DNA of 64,000 nt from Skeletonema tropicum (lineage: Eukaryota; Bacillariophyta; Thalassiosirophyceae; Thalassiosirales; Thalassiosiraceae), in the NCBI GenBank assembly GCA_037178625.1, contig CM074140.1, positions 2,663,426-2,727,425 of the forward strand, written 5' to 3'. A model generated the notes under the pieces. That model was not told where the DNA came from. It searched no databases and saw only the letters and a list, made by a program, of their open reading frames with translations. A program made the position numbers and the translations under genes. Position 1 is the stretch's first letter. Every line of letters begins with the position of its first letter. Shown in pieces: positions 44,118-53,794 of the stretch.

Positions 44118-44342
44118 GATGATATCGGCGTCAGATAAAGATGTTATGCTGTATTGAGCAGCTATCACGGGTGTCCACTTGGTATGAAAGGAAGTTCTGT
44201 TGAGCGAGGTGTTAACCCGGCAAGTTGAAGTCCACTTAAATCAGTGACGTGAGGATGATCTCTAGATTTCTTACGTCCGGCTTGATCAGACAATACAACG
44301 GTGGTCTGATAGCTATGTAGTAAACCCGAGACAATGATAATC

Positions 44343-44838
44343 TCTAAAGTTGAGTATTATCTGCTCAAAGCCTGAGAAATCTATATGCGTACATCGACGT
44401 TGACTTGCGGTACGAGTATCACTGATCTGAACGACGGGTGGCTCGGCGAAAGTAAAGGATGAAGGACGTATGAAGATTCTGGAACGTTGAGTTCAAATAC
44501 CAAATTAAGCTGGATGTTGGAGCTATCTGCTCATCTATCCTACCCGACTATCGAAGTATTATTGGGAGAAGTCTCCGCCATTGTCGGCTTCGTCTACTAC
44601 ACGTTGTTTATTCTTTATTTCTATCTACTAAGTGAGAGGTCGGCGTGTCATGGTAGTGCTTCAACCTGTGGTGAAATAAAATCTTATCCCGCCAAAACAA
44701 GCAGATGGCTACTTCCGAGCAGCTGGTTTCTCGTCGATGACGACATGAAATAACGTAAATCCCCATTCCCATAATTCCTAAATCCCGTATTCCCGATAAT
44801 GATGATAAAAAGGCAGCGTTCCAAATCCTAAGTTGTCA
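44343..44838 (-). repeat. LTR-like repeat, 5' LTR of element 1
   Basis: 496 bp, direct repeat of 40702-41197. Differences seen: TCTAAAG for TCTCAAG at the inner end, GAGTATCAC for GAGGATCAC, and CGGCGAAAGTAAAGG for CGGCGGAAGTGAAGG. Confidence 0.9.
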
Positions 44839-44843
44839 CTTCT

Positions 44844-46201
44844 TGACAAGCTTGTAATATGTTTTGACCTTCTTGCACTGATAGTATGGATGGAAAGAGT
44901 TGTCACTCCACTCTTTCATTCAAACTTCTGAGACTCAGCAATGATGTCTATCGCAGGTGAAGGGAACATCAAGTTCATAAGCTTTGAATGCCATCCGAAC
45001 AAGAGTCGTTGCTCCATACTCTGAAGTATTGTATGGCTTCACGACACGAAGCTTTCGGTTATTGCTTTCCTCGAAGATAAATTTGCCAAAAGCATGGCAA
45101 TGCTTGGATTGCAATGCTATGCTAGCTTTCCGCTCTCGGTTGTGGACTGTGACGTAGATTAGAATGATGGTTGTCGATTTTGGATTGTCGATTTGGATTG
45201 CCGTAGCCAAAATTTTTGTCCCCCCCGGGGGGACAGTCCGACCTATTCCACTGTGATTACATACACAGGCAACTAACTAAATCCCCCGGGGTCTAACAAA
45301 ATTTCTGTTACATATAACAATTTTGGCTAGTCTGCTCTCTCTCTAGAGAGGGGGTCTAACTTTAACTATCGTAGTAACTTCTAGTAGAAACTACGAGGGG
45401 GTATAAATATTTTGGCAACGCTGTGATTTGGAGGGGGGGGTCTAAGTGGGTAGGGGGGTTTAGTTGTTGGTCCCAGTACAATACTTAGCTAAGTAAGTAG
45501 AGCCGTACCGTCCCGCCCCCGGTGGGGGGAATTGAGGGTGAATCCCCCTGAAATCTGAAATCGGATAAGTAGGAGTAAGTTCTTTATTTTGGGTTAAGCC
45601 TCTCGGACACTTGAACTTGTGTCGGAATGAATAAATAATTACTCCTACTTCAATGAGCTGGTTTTACTCCTAACTTCAATTAGGTTTTCTGGGACTGAGG
45701 GAGTAGCTGTCAGCGTAGGAACTCAGTATTGACGTGGTGCCGTGGTGCGGCACCTGCTACGTGGCACCGATGATCTCCGACAGATGACAGATGGCTGACA
45801 GATGGCTGACAGATGGCGAGCCTGTCCTTACTTTTACTTATGAGTCAACGCTCAACGCTCGCTTCATCGAACAACAAACAACACCAAATCAAACAGTCAA
45901 TTACAATACAATATTTCTGTTCATGACCATTTTTTTTTCTAGGCTGCGAACAGCACCATATCAAACAGTCAACTACTCCTACAATATTTCTGTTAGCACC
46001 ATCAGCTATTTGCTGCTAATGACTTATGAAAAAGTGCAACGTCCTCTTGAAGTCGGTCGGTCTTTCTTGTAGGGTTTGCTTTCTAACTAGTTTGCTTGAG
46101 AAATACTATTTATTGTGCAATTATTCGTCACGGCATTTGAGAGAAGACTCCCTCCAAAATCCGCCTCTCACGCCTTTCAGCTCAATACTGTTGGACACAC
46201 G
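44844..46201. other. Intergenic between element 1 and HSF C
   Basis: Holds a 91-codon minus-strand frame (44935-45210) ending RMAFKAYELDVPFTCDRHHC that reads like a protein fragment but is not recognised. Next is a G/C-homopolymer-rich block (45218-45540): near-palindrome GTCCCCCCCGGGGGGAC at 45218-45234, then GATTTGGAGGGGGGGG and CCGCCCCCGGTGGGGG. The trimer-like CAGATGGCTGA repeat lies at about 45786-45815. Confidence 0.5.
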
Positions 46202-47965
46202 ATGCCATCCAAATCTAAAGCACGCAAGAAGGAAACGGCTGACTGCAATGATTCCAATAGGGTGCCATCTAAGCCTGATAGAAGAAAGAAGCCACGTATA
46301 CGATGGGAAGACATATCCAGTAAGAACAATACAACAAACGAGCCATCATCGCCTTCAGAAAAAAATTCAGTGGCAGCAAGACAAATGCTGGGATTACCGT
46401 CTTTCGCTGCCGCAGCAGCAGCGGCTGCACCCACAGATCCTCCTGTGAAGAAGAAGCCAAGAAGGGCTGGCTTCCGAGAGCAGTTCCCACAGCAGGTAGG
46501 AATATCATTCAGAAACATATACCTCACGTTCTTGTCCCCATTAAGTCCACTCTAACTCTTTTTTTCGCCTTAATGTCACGTAATATCAGCTCAGAGTAAT
46601 GCTGGACAGAGAAAGCCAAAATAACAGTGCTACCGTTCAATGGTCTGCTGATGGAAGCAGCTTCATCATCATGGATCCGCTCGAGTTTGAGGAGGTCGGT
46701 ACTCTCGATGATGTTTTGATGTGTTTCTGTAACAACTTCATATCCACGTCCACATGCCCATTCATATGACTAACCTATCATGACTGCTTCACGTCTGCTT
46801 CCGACAGCACATCATTCCGACTTATTTTGACAATCCAATTATGCTCTCTAGCTTCCTAAGTAAGCTCTCTCGATGGGGCTTTAGTCGAATACCAAATGAA
46901 AGGAGCGACTGTTACGAGTATTGTTTACCAACTTTCAAAAGACTGAGTATTGACAGTGCACCCACCTCCGCCGCTGCCAGAGGAGTTAATTATGAACAGG
47001 TCCAGCAGCAGCAAACCCAGCGGGTCATGGATCGAATGAACAACCGCCCTGCACCTACTCAGTCAAACCTATCACATGCCATTGCTGATCTCATTTCAAA
47101 CATGCAGCGTCAGCAACCCTCTATGCCAAGCCAACAACCCGTCCTGAATCAAAATTTTGATGTAAATAGTTATCTTCAGTCATTTCAGCAGTGGCATCAT
47201 TCAAATCCCAACATGAACACTCTCAATACCAACAGTAGTAGTCACATGATTGGACGACGTCAAATTGCGGATTATTTTTCCTCTTTAACCCAAAATTTGA
47301 GTCACTATGGCTCGCTCCCAAGCAGCAACACCACACCCATTTTGTCTCAACCCAATAATATCGCGGTTCTTCACCCGCTAGCAATAGTGATACAGCGTGC
47401 AGCGGAAGAAGAGCTACAGCGCAGGAGCCGAGTAAATCATATCCTAAATACCATGCTGTCAATGCCGGGACAAATTGTCTCAGATCGAGGCGGCTTCCCC
47501 AATGGCAATATTGTTCAGAGTCAGCAAGGGCAGGGCATGATACGGCCATTGATGCAATCACTTGGATCAAATAATAATTACCGAGTAGGCGCATTGCCTC
47601 CATCTATCTCCAATCTGAATGATCAAGCAGATTCAATCGCTGCTATTCTTCAGGCCACTGGATGGGGCGCAGTAACTCCGTCATCTGGTAGTATTCAGGC
47701 AGATTCGATCGCTGCCATTTTGCAGTCCGCTCGATCAAGTGAGCCAGCAGTGCCAGCAGGGCATCCGGAAGAACATGCTCGCGCACGAAACGAACTGGGC
47801 AATGATGATAAAGGAGATGATGACGACGATGAAGTTGGTGGACTTGACGGGCATCTATCTCCAAGAAAAGGGGAATCCCCAGATGAATATGACCAGAGCT
47901 ATGATGCAGACGACAACGGCCGGGAGAAAAAAAATGGTCCACGAAAGAAGTCGCGTCGGAAATAA
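46202..47965 (+). CDS. Heat shock factor-type transcription factor C (518 aa)
   Basis: Exons 46202-46495, 46590-46694 and 46808-47965; introns of 94 and 113 bp at the same two positions and phase as in the other HSFs of the cluster. DNA-binding domain about residues 88-180: GFREQFPQQ, LRVMLDRESQNNSATVQWSA, GSSFIIMD, EEHIIPTYFDNPIMLSSFLS and KLSRWGFSRIPNERSDCYEY. The most diverged of the three: RSDCYEYCLP replaces RSGRYEFSSP in the wing, and the polyQ run is reduced to QVQQQQTQR. A repeated QADSIAAILQ lies in the C-terminal third; the tail is acidic then basic (DDNGREKKNGPRKKSRRK), a likely nuclear localisation signal. Expected to bind heat shock elements as an oligomer, though the coiled coil (AIVIQRAAEEELQRRSR) is short. 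Confidence 0.9.
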
Positions 47966-49198
47966 TGGCAGAACTTTGCAAGGCTCGCTCGCTCATGCGT
48001 AAATCGCACTAGGAGTTTCTTCAGTGATTCCCATTCTTAATTGTGTGTTGAAATATCTTGATATAATAATAATATCATAATAATACGGGTCTTTTGTCTT
48101 TTGGTTATTGTGTATGCGACTTGAGAGGAGCTCGATGTCCATGTACTTACCTGATTCATGTCGAAGTTGTAATGTCGCATCGCCTTCCACTTTGATCAAG
48201 GGAAAAGGGTCCGAATTTGCCGCAGTGTGTTCTCCCCGCCCGCCCCACAAATCGTCTAAAATGATTGCCACTGCCACTGCCACATCACTTAATAATAATA
48301 ATAACTTAGAAATTATTCAACTACCTAAACACAATACATACTACTTGCTGAGTAGACTCGAGGTCTGTTCATTGCCATGTGTTTACAGACATAGCAAGGC
48401 CGCAACGAGGCGACTGAGGCTAATCCTCACTTCGGCAGAGTGCCGGGATCTGATCAAGAGTGTAACCATCAACACTAGTAGAACTAACAAACGTAGCATA
48501 ACCACGTTTGCTGCGCTACTAGTACACCGTTTCAATCAGGTTTCCTCAGCCTCTTGTTGCTTCCTTGATTCGCAATGTGGTGGAGGAAGGTGTGGTCGAC
48601 TTCTAGAAAAGGTGGAAGCTCCCAACAGTGCGTGAGCGCCTCTCACGTTCCGACTGACTAAATGGAGTTCTAGTCTGTCGTAGTTGGGTTTCCACCTCAT
48701 CGAGGCCTTCTGGCGTGTAGAGACACGACGATTCTCATGCTCACATTTTTTCGTTTTCGTCAGTCTAATTCGAGATTCACTCCTCCTTGCAAACCCGGCT
48801 CTCTAACCGTAGGTTTATGTAATGCCTGCTGCAGTAGCGTATTCGCAGAATGGTTCCGTATTTCACTCACTCAGCTATTCCGCATAGTTGGGATGCGTAT
48901 CTTCAGCCACAAGCCCTCTGGATGGAGGCTGGGTTGGCACGGAGTATTTGATTCCTGTGTTTGTTGTGTGATCGTATGTATGTGTCGCATCAGACTGCTT
49001 AACTTCAAGTCGATGACTGAGGATCACCTTCCATGTTCAATCGTGAAGTCTTAGATGCTCTATGCCTCATACATGCTCTCGCTTGCCCTAAATGGGATTG
49101 ATTTAAGTTCATTATCTTGCTACAATATCGATGCAGCTCATAAATTAACATTTGATTCAACTGAAAAACTAACCTTTCATCTTCTGACTCCGTTAGCA
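47966..49198. other. Intergenic between HSF C and HSF B
   Basis: A 175-codon plus frame (48108-48635) lacks domains and family resemblance and includes an AATAATAATAATAAC microsatellite; I do not accept it as a gene. The word GTCGCATCGCCTT near 48174 recurs in the 3' flank of HSF B (about 51580), so the HSF duplications carried 3' flanks with them. Confidence 0.5.
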
Positions 49199-50011
49199 AT
49201 GCCACCCAAAAAATCCAAATCACGTGATGCAGAGAGCGCGAACTCCGACTCCGCATCCAATAATAGTGGATCAACCAAGCCAACAAAAAAGAAGCAACCG
49301 CGTAAGAGATCGGGCGACATATCCACGAGTACAACAAACGAACCATCATCGGCATCAGCCGCGGTGGCAACATCAATAGCGGAGGCAAGGCACCAGAGAT
49401 CTCTACCCGTCGCCACTGCCGCAACAGCTCCTACTTCCACAGTCCCTCAGAGCGGGAAGAAGCCACGTAGAGCTGGCGTCAGAGAGGATTTCCTACAAAA
49501 AGTAAGTCAAACATTAACATTTCAAAACAAATCCTTGCCGCATATAAATTGAATCCTGACACTCATTTTTGCGTTGACGTAAATAACAGCTCAGAGTAAT
49601 GCTCGACAGAGAAAGCCAGAATGATGATGCCACCGTCCATTGGTCTACTGGCGGTAACAGCTTCATCATCACTGATCAAACCCAATTTGAGGAGGTTGGT
49701 AATATCAATCAATGATATTTTGACGTGCCTCTAACGAATCGATGCATGCCAATATTATGACTAACCCATCACGATAATCGCTTCTTCTTCTTTGTATTTC
49801 AACAGGATATCATTCCAACATATTTTGGTAATCCAATAGTCTTTGCTAGCTTCCTGAAAAAGCTGCAGCGCTGGGGCTTCGTTCGGGTATCAAGCAAACG
49901 TAGCGGGCGCTATGAGTTCAGCTCACCGACGTTCAAGAGAATGGATTCTAGGAGTACACCTGCCGCCGCCGCTCCTGCTACTACTTCTACTGCTAGTACA
50001 CCGCTTCCACA

Positions 50012-50042
<31 letters not shown>

Positions 50043-51278
50043 CAACAACAACAAGCCATGGCGGCGCAACAACAAGTGATGGCGCAATTCAACCAACAAA
50101 ATATGCCTGTTCCCAATCAGCTTCCAAGACACACACATGCAAGTGTCATTGCTGATCTTATCTCAAGCATTCAGCGTAGTACACAGCAAACCTCGATATC
50201 AAGTCCCCAGCCTGACCCGAATCAATATACAATCCAAATGAATATTGCTGACTTAAACAACATCCTTCAGAATATCATTGGTAGAAATCAACATCAGCCA
50301 ATAGCGAGTCAGAATTCATTGCCAAATCAACAGCCTATGCCCAATCATAATAATGCCGCTGGAAATAATCATCTTCAGTCATTCCCGCAATGGCAACATC
50401 CAAACAACCCCACCATGAATCTGCTTAATTCTGCCCTTCAAAGTTTGGCTGGAAGTCCAACTCCTCCAGCTGAAACGATGGATCAATATTCCTATTCCCC
50501 TTCTTATGCCCAAAGCAATGTAGTACTTGCCCTCACGAGTCTCTCCGGGATGTTGCCGCACTCTTCTCCCCTGAACAGCACACCGGTTGCGCCGGTTATG
50601 TCGACGGCAGCTTCCTCTCAACCCAACGACGTGACTCCTGTTCTATCTTTACTACAGATGTTGCAGCAACTCGTCGATGAAGAAGATCAGCGCAGGGTCC
50701 AAGTAGACGCTTTCCGTCTCTCTGGTATGCTACGGCAGTCTTCTCCCCTGCACACCACACCGGTTGCGTCGCAATCCAACACCTTGGAACCCATTCTATT
50801 ATTACTACTGGCGTTGCAACTATTCTTCGAAGAAGAATTTCAGCGTCGGGCCCAGGTAGATGCTTTACACCACGGAATCATTGCAACTATCGGACACTTT
50901 GTGGGCCAAAATAATGTCATAAATGAAGCAGGCGGGCAAACATTTGGACGCGCCGAGGAAGTAAATATGCATCTAAGAAATCCAACTGGTATGACTGTAC
51001 GTGTACCAAACAACAATACTCAGCCTAATCAAGTAGGCGCACGACCGCCTCCAGTGTCTGTTGATAATAATATTCAAGCAGATCCCATCACCGCAATTTC
51101 GCAGCCTGCTCCGAGAGGTGATGCAATAGGGCACTCTCAAGAAAATGCTCTTGCTCAAAATAATGACCCGGTCGTTTATAACGGCAACGAAGACGACAAC
51201 GACGAAGGTGAGATCGACGAACCACTTTCTCCAAGGAATCGAAGGTTTTCGGACAATTATGAGGCGGGTGATGATTGA
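49199..51278 (+). CDS. Heat shock factor-type transcription factor B (626 aa)
   Basis: Exons 49199-49501, 49590-49694 and 49806-51278; introns of 88 and 111 bp. ATG at 49199 is chosen because MPPKKSK aligns with the starts of the paralogues (MPPKSNS, MPSKSKA), although the frame is open from further upstream. The DNA-binding domain (about 92-181) is nearly identical to that of HSF A (LRVMLDRES..., RKL to KKL change, RSGRYEFSSPTFKR), as is the following polyQ tract. In the C-terminal half the coiled-coil segment is duplicated: SGMLPHSSP...LSLLQMLQQLVDEEDQRRVQVDA, then SGMLRQSSP...LLLLLALQLFFEEEFQRRAQVDA. The acidic tail NGNEDDNDEGEIDEPLSPRN is in frame here, unlike in HSF A. A transcription activator of stress genes by family. 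Confidence 0.91.
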
Positions 51279-51738
51279 CTGGGATAAAGACTCCGGAAAC
51301 GGAAAAAGTCGCCCCACAAATAATAATATTAATTGAAAGCCCTTTTAACTTTTAAGGTCCACTGTAGGCCATCGCAATATTCCACTCAATACTCGTCTAG
51401 TTGTTCCCCATTCCCCACCCTTCTTCTTCGTTGAGTTTGTTGTCGAGAGTTTAGTTGATAGTGGGAGAGAAGAGCCGGAGACATCATCGTGCAATCCGTT
51501 CGGTTCCTTACAATGTCTGAGAGATCGTCGCTATATAGTCGCCAGTCGCCATCTGTCTGCTATTGAAGTTTCAAGTGTCGCATCGCCTTTTGCGCATAGT
51601 GATCATGGGAAAGGGGAAATGATGTCTTATGTGCCCTATCCTTTTTAGCAATAAGTACTTATGCCAAACGATTTGATAAGGGTAGATGTGCATCTCTAGA
51701 GGCCATAACTTGATTTGAATGAAACTGGCAAAAGTGAT
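51279..51738. other. HSF B 3' flank
   Basis: No gene. It contains GTCGCATCGCCTT (shared with the HSF C flank) and ends at the AACT target duplication of the TIR element. Confidence 0.5.
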
Positions 51739-51742
51739 AACT

Positions 51743-51773
51743 AAGCCTGTTTTTTCTAAAATCGGGGGTTAGA
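51743..51773 (+). repeat. Left terminal inverted repeat
   Basis: 31 bp starting AAGCCTG and ending GGGGGTTAGA, paired with 57342-57372. Preceded by AACT. Confidence 0.75.
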
Positions 51774-52034
51774 AAAATTCGGCGAACACTTGACGGACGA
51801 AAATATGGCATTTTGGCCAAATTTGGCTTTATGCACTTATGACCATGTACTAAGAGGTAATTAATTGATCTCTTTATACGTCTTTATAGTTATATTCGGA
51901 TAAGACTCTAATGCCATTAATTTTGACTTTATTGCTGTCTACAAAATTAATTTCGCCCCCTCAGCTGTGTTTTTGTGCCTCACACAACCCACAAAACGCC
52001 TTTTCGTGCGTATTCTTCCTCCAATAGCCTTCCG

Positions 52035-53037
52035 ATGGCTTCCGACACCATTAATACTAACACAATGGCGTCCGCAACCAACACTACAACTAATAATCTC
52101 TCTCCTATGGACACCTCTCCTATCATCTGCGAAAACATTAATGGTCCAGCAACCCCCCCCCCCCCTCCCGGATAAGTCCCCGTCCATTCGTCAAAAAATT
52201 AATGAGTGGAAAAGGAAACACAAAGACAAACCGATGCCTATGGAGGCAGTTGAAGGACTGGTTGTTGAAATGGATCAGTTCCTGCTAGCAAAGGCACTTC
52301 ATGAAAAATGCGAAGACGTGGAAAATAATGGCAGACGTCTAAAGTGCTCATGTCTTTCAATTCTCTGCAACTACTCGAACCATCGGGCAGTGGCACAATT
52401 CTGCACTAGTTTCCTGCAACGAGATTGTACTGATCAAAACCAAACAGTCATTGACTGGTACAGATATGCAGTTGCAAATGCAGTAAATAGAAAACAATCG
52501 TACCTCATGCCATATGATGTTAGTGGGGTTGACAACCCTGGAGAAGTTGCTGCGGTACTACAATAAAATATGCCAATCTGCCATGATGATTCTTGTTGAT
52601 TTTGGGAAGAGCAGAATGAGCACAATCAAATCTTGCGCCTCTAAAAATGGAGTTGCCTCTCAGCATGGAAATAAAGGGAAGCGCAATAGGCTTAAAGATG
52701 ATGATCCTAGATTAATTGCCATCCGGGAGCATTTCGAAATCCTCATCAAACTTGCAGAGGATTGCCCGTGAGCAACACGCATTGTGCAGAAAATAATCGA
52801 CGGATTCGAATAAATGTCTACAAGAGGGTTGAGTTGTACACAAAGTATCTTTGCAGTGGTATTGTTCCATCAGAAGCGAAGGATGATGTACAACAACCTA
52901 CCCCGGAGGAAATGGCAGCAGTCAAGGCAGAGAAGAAAGAGAGAAAGATTTTCAGAGATGACATTTATGAGAAGAAGGCAAAGATAAGTGCTGAACGAAA
53001 GGAGCTGAAAGATAAGTGTATGGAAGATGCAACGTAA
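52035..53037 (+). pseudogene. Broken gene of unknown family inside the TIR element
   Basis: ATG at 52035 starts a Thr/Asn-rich leader (MASDTINTNTMASATNTTTN) that ends shortly after a 13-C run (52153-52165). One frame over, the text continues: DKSPSIRQKINEWKRKHKDK, EAVEGLVVEMDQFLLAKALH, CEDVENNGRRLKCSCLSILC and FCTSFLQRDCTDQNQTVIDW, up to 52566. A third frame goes on to KICQSAMMILVDFGKSRMST ... ILIKLAEDC (52771). The last (52772-53037) gives RRIRINVYKRVELYTKYLCS and a Lys/Glu-rich coiled coil ending at TAA. The seamless joins indicate at least three frameshifts in one gene of about 330 codons. The Cys/His pattern CSCLSILCNYSNH may be metal-binding. It may encode the N-terminal part of the element's transposase; this is inference. 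Confidence 0.6.
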
Positions 53038-53066
53038 CTAGTAATAGAATGTTGTGTTGTCGCACT

Positions 53067-53071
53067 ATTGA
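53067..53071. repeat. 5-bp target duplication ATTGA, left side of element 2
   Basis: Matched by ATTGA at 57213-57217 directly beyond the right end. Confidence 0.85.
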
Positions 53072-53569
53072 TGACAACTTAGGATTTGGAACGCTGCCTT
53101 TTTATCATCATTATCGGGAATATGGGATTTAGGAATTATGGGAATGGGGATTTACGTTATTTCATGTCGTCATCGACGAGAAACCAGCTGCTCGGAAGTA
53201 GCCATCTGCTTGTTTTGGCGGGATAAGATTTTATTTCACCACAGGTTGAAGCACTACCATGACACGCCGACCTCTCACCTTTTGTAGATAGAAATAAAGA
53301 ATAAACAACGTGTAGTAGACGAAGCCGACAATGGCGGAGACTTCTCCCAATAATACTTCGATAGTCGGGTAGGATAGATGAGCAGATAGCTCCAACATCC
53401 AGCTTAATTTGGTATTTGAACTCAACGTTCCAGAATCTTCATACGTCCTTCATCCTTCACTTTCGCCGAGCCACCCGTCGTTCAGATCAGTGATACTCGT
53501 ACCGCAAGTCAACGTCGATGTACGCATATAGATTTCTCAGGCTTTGAGCAGATAATACTCAACTTGAGA
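53072..53569 (+). repeat. LTR-like repeat, 5' LTR of element 2
   Basis: 498 bp; two bases longer than the LTRs of copies 1 and 3 because CACCTTTTGTAGATAG replaces the CACTTAGTAGATAG form. Confidence 0.92.
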
Positions 53570-53794
53570 GATTATCAGTTCTCGGGCTTTAACAATAGCT
53601 TCAGATACACCGAAGAATTATCTGTCAAGCCTTAGTCGTTGAGTCTTATGAGAAAATCCAACTCTCCCTGATTTAAGTGGACTCCGTTTTGCCAGGCAAA
53701 CACCTAGCTTAATAGGCCTTCCTTTCATACCAAGTGGACACCCGTGATAGCTGCTCAATACAGCATAACATCTTTATCTGACGCCAATATCATC

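Larger units (their letters stand above)
40702..44838 (-). mobile_element. LTR-like element with unrecognised cargo ORF, copy 1 (4137 bp)
   Basis: Direct repeats of 496 bp (40702-41197 and 44343-44838) flank 3145 bp that hold one long minus-strand ORF. The flanking 5-bp duplication CTTCT, the TGACAAC... start (element orientation) and a purine-rich GGTTGGGGAG immediately before the 3' repeat (41198-41207, minus) match LTR-retrotransposon architecture. No gag zinc knuckle, protease, reverse transcriptase, RNase H or integrase motif is visible in any frame. The two repeats differ at only a handful of positions by eye. The element's 3' end (in its own sense) is the left one. Confidence 0.88.

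Noticed and set aside
45791..46072. ORF directly upstream of HSF C
   Set aside because: Different frame and no features; probably the HSF 5' flank.
48108..48635. 175-codon plus-strand ORF between HSF genes
   Set aside because: No domain, contains a microsatellite, and shares only flanking non-coding words with the HSF B 3' region.
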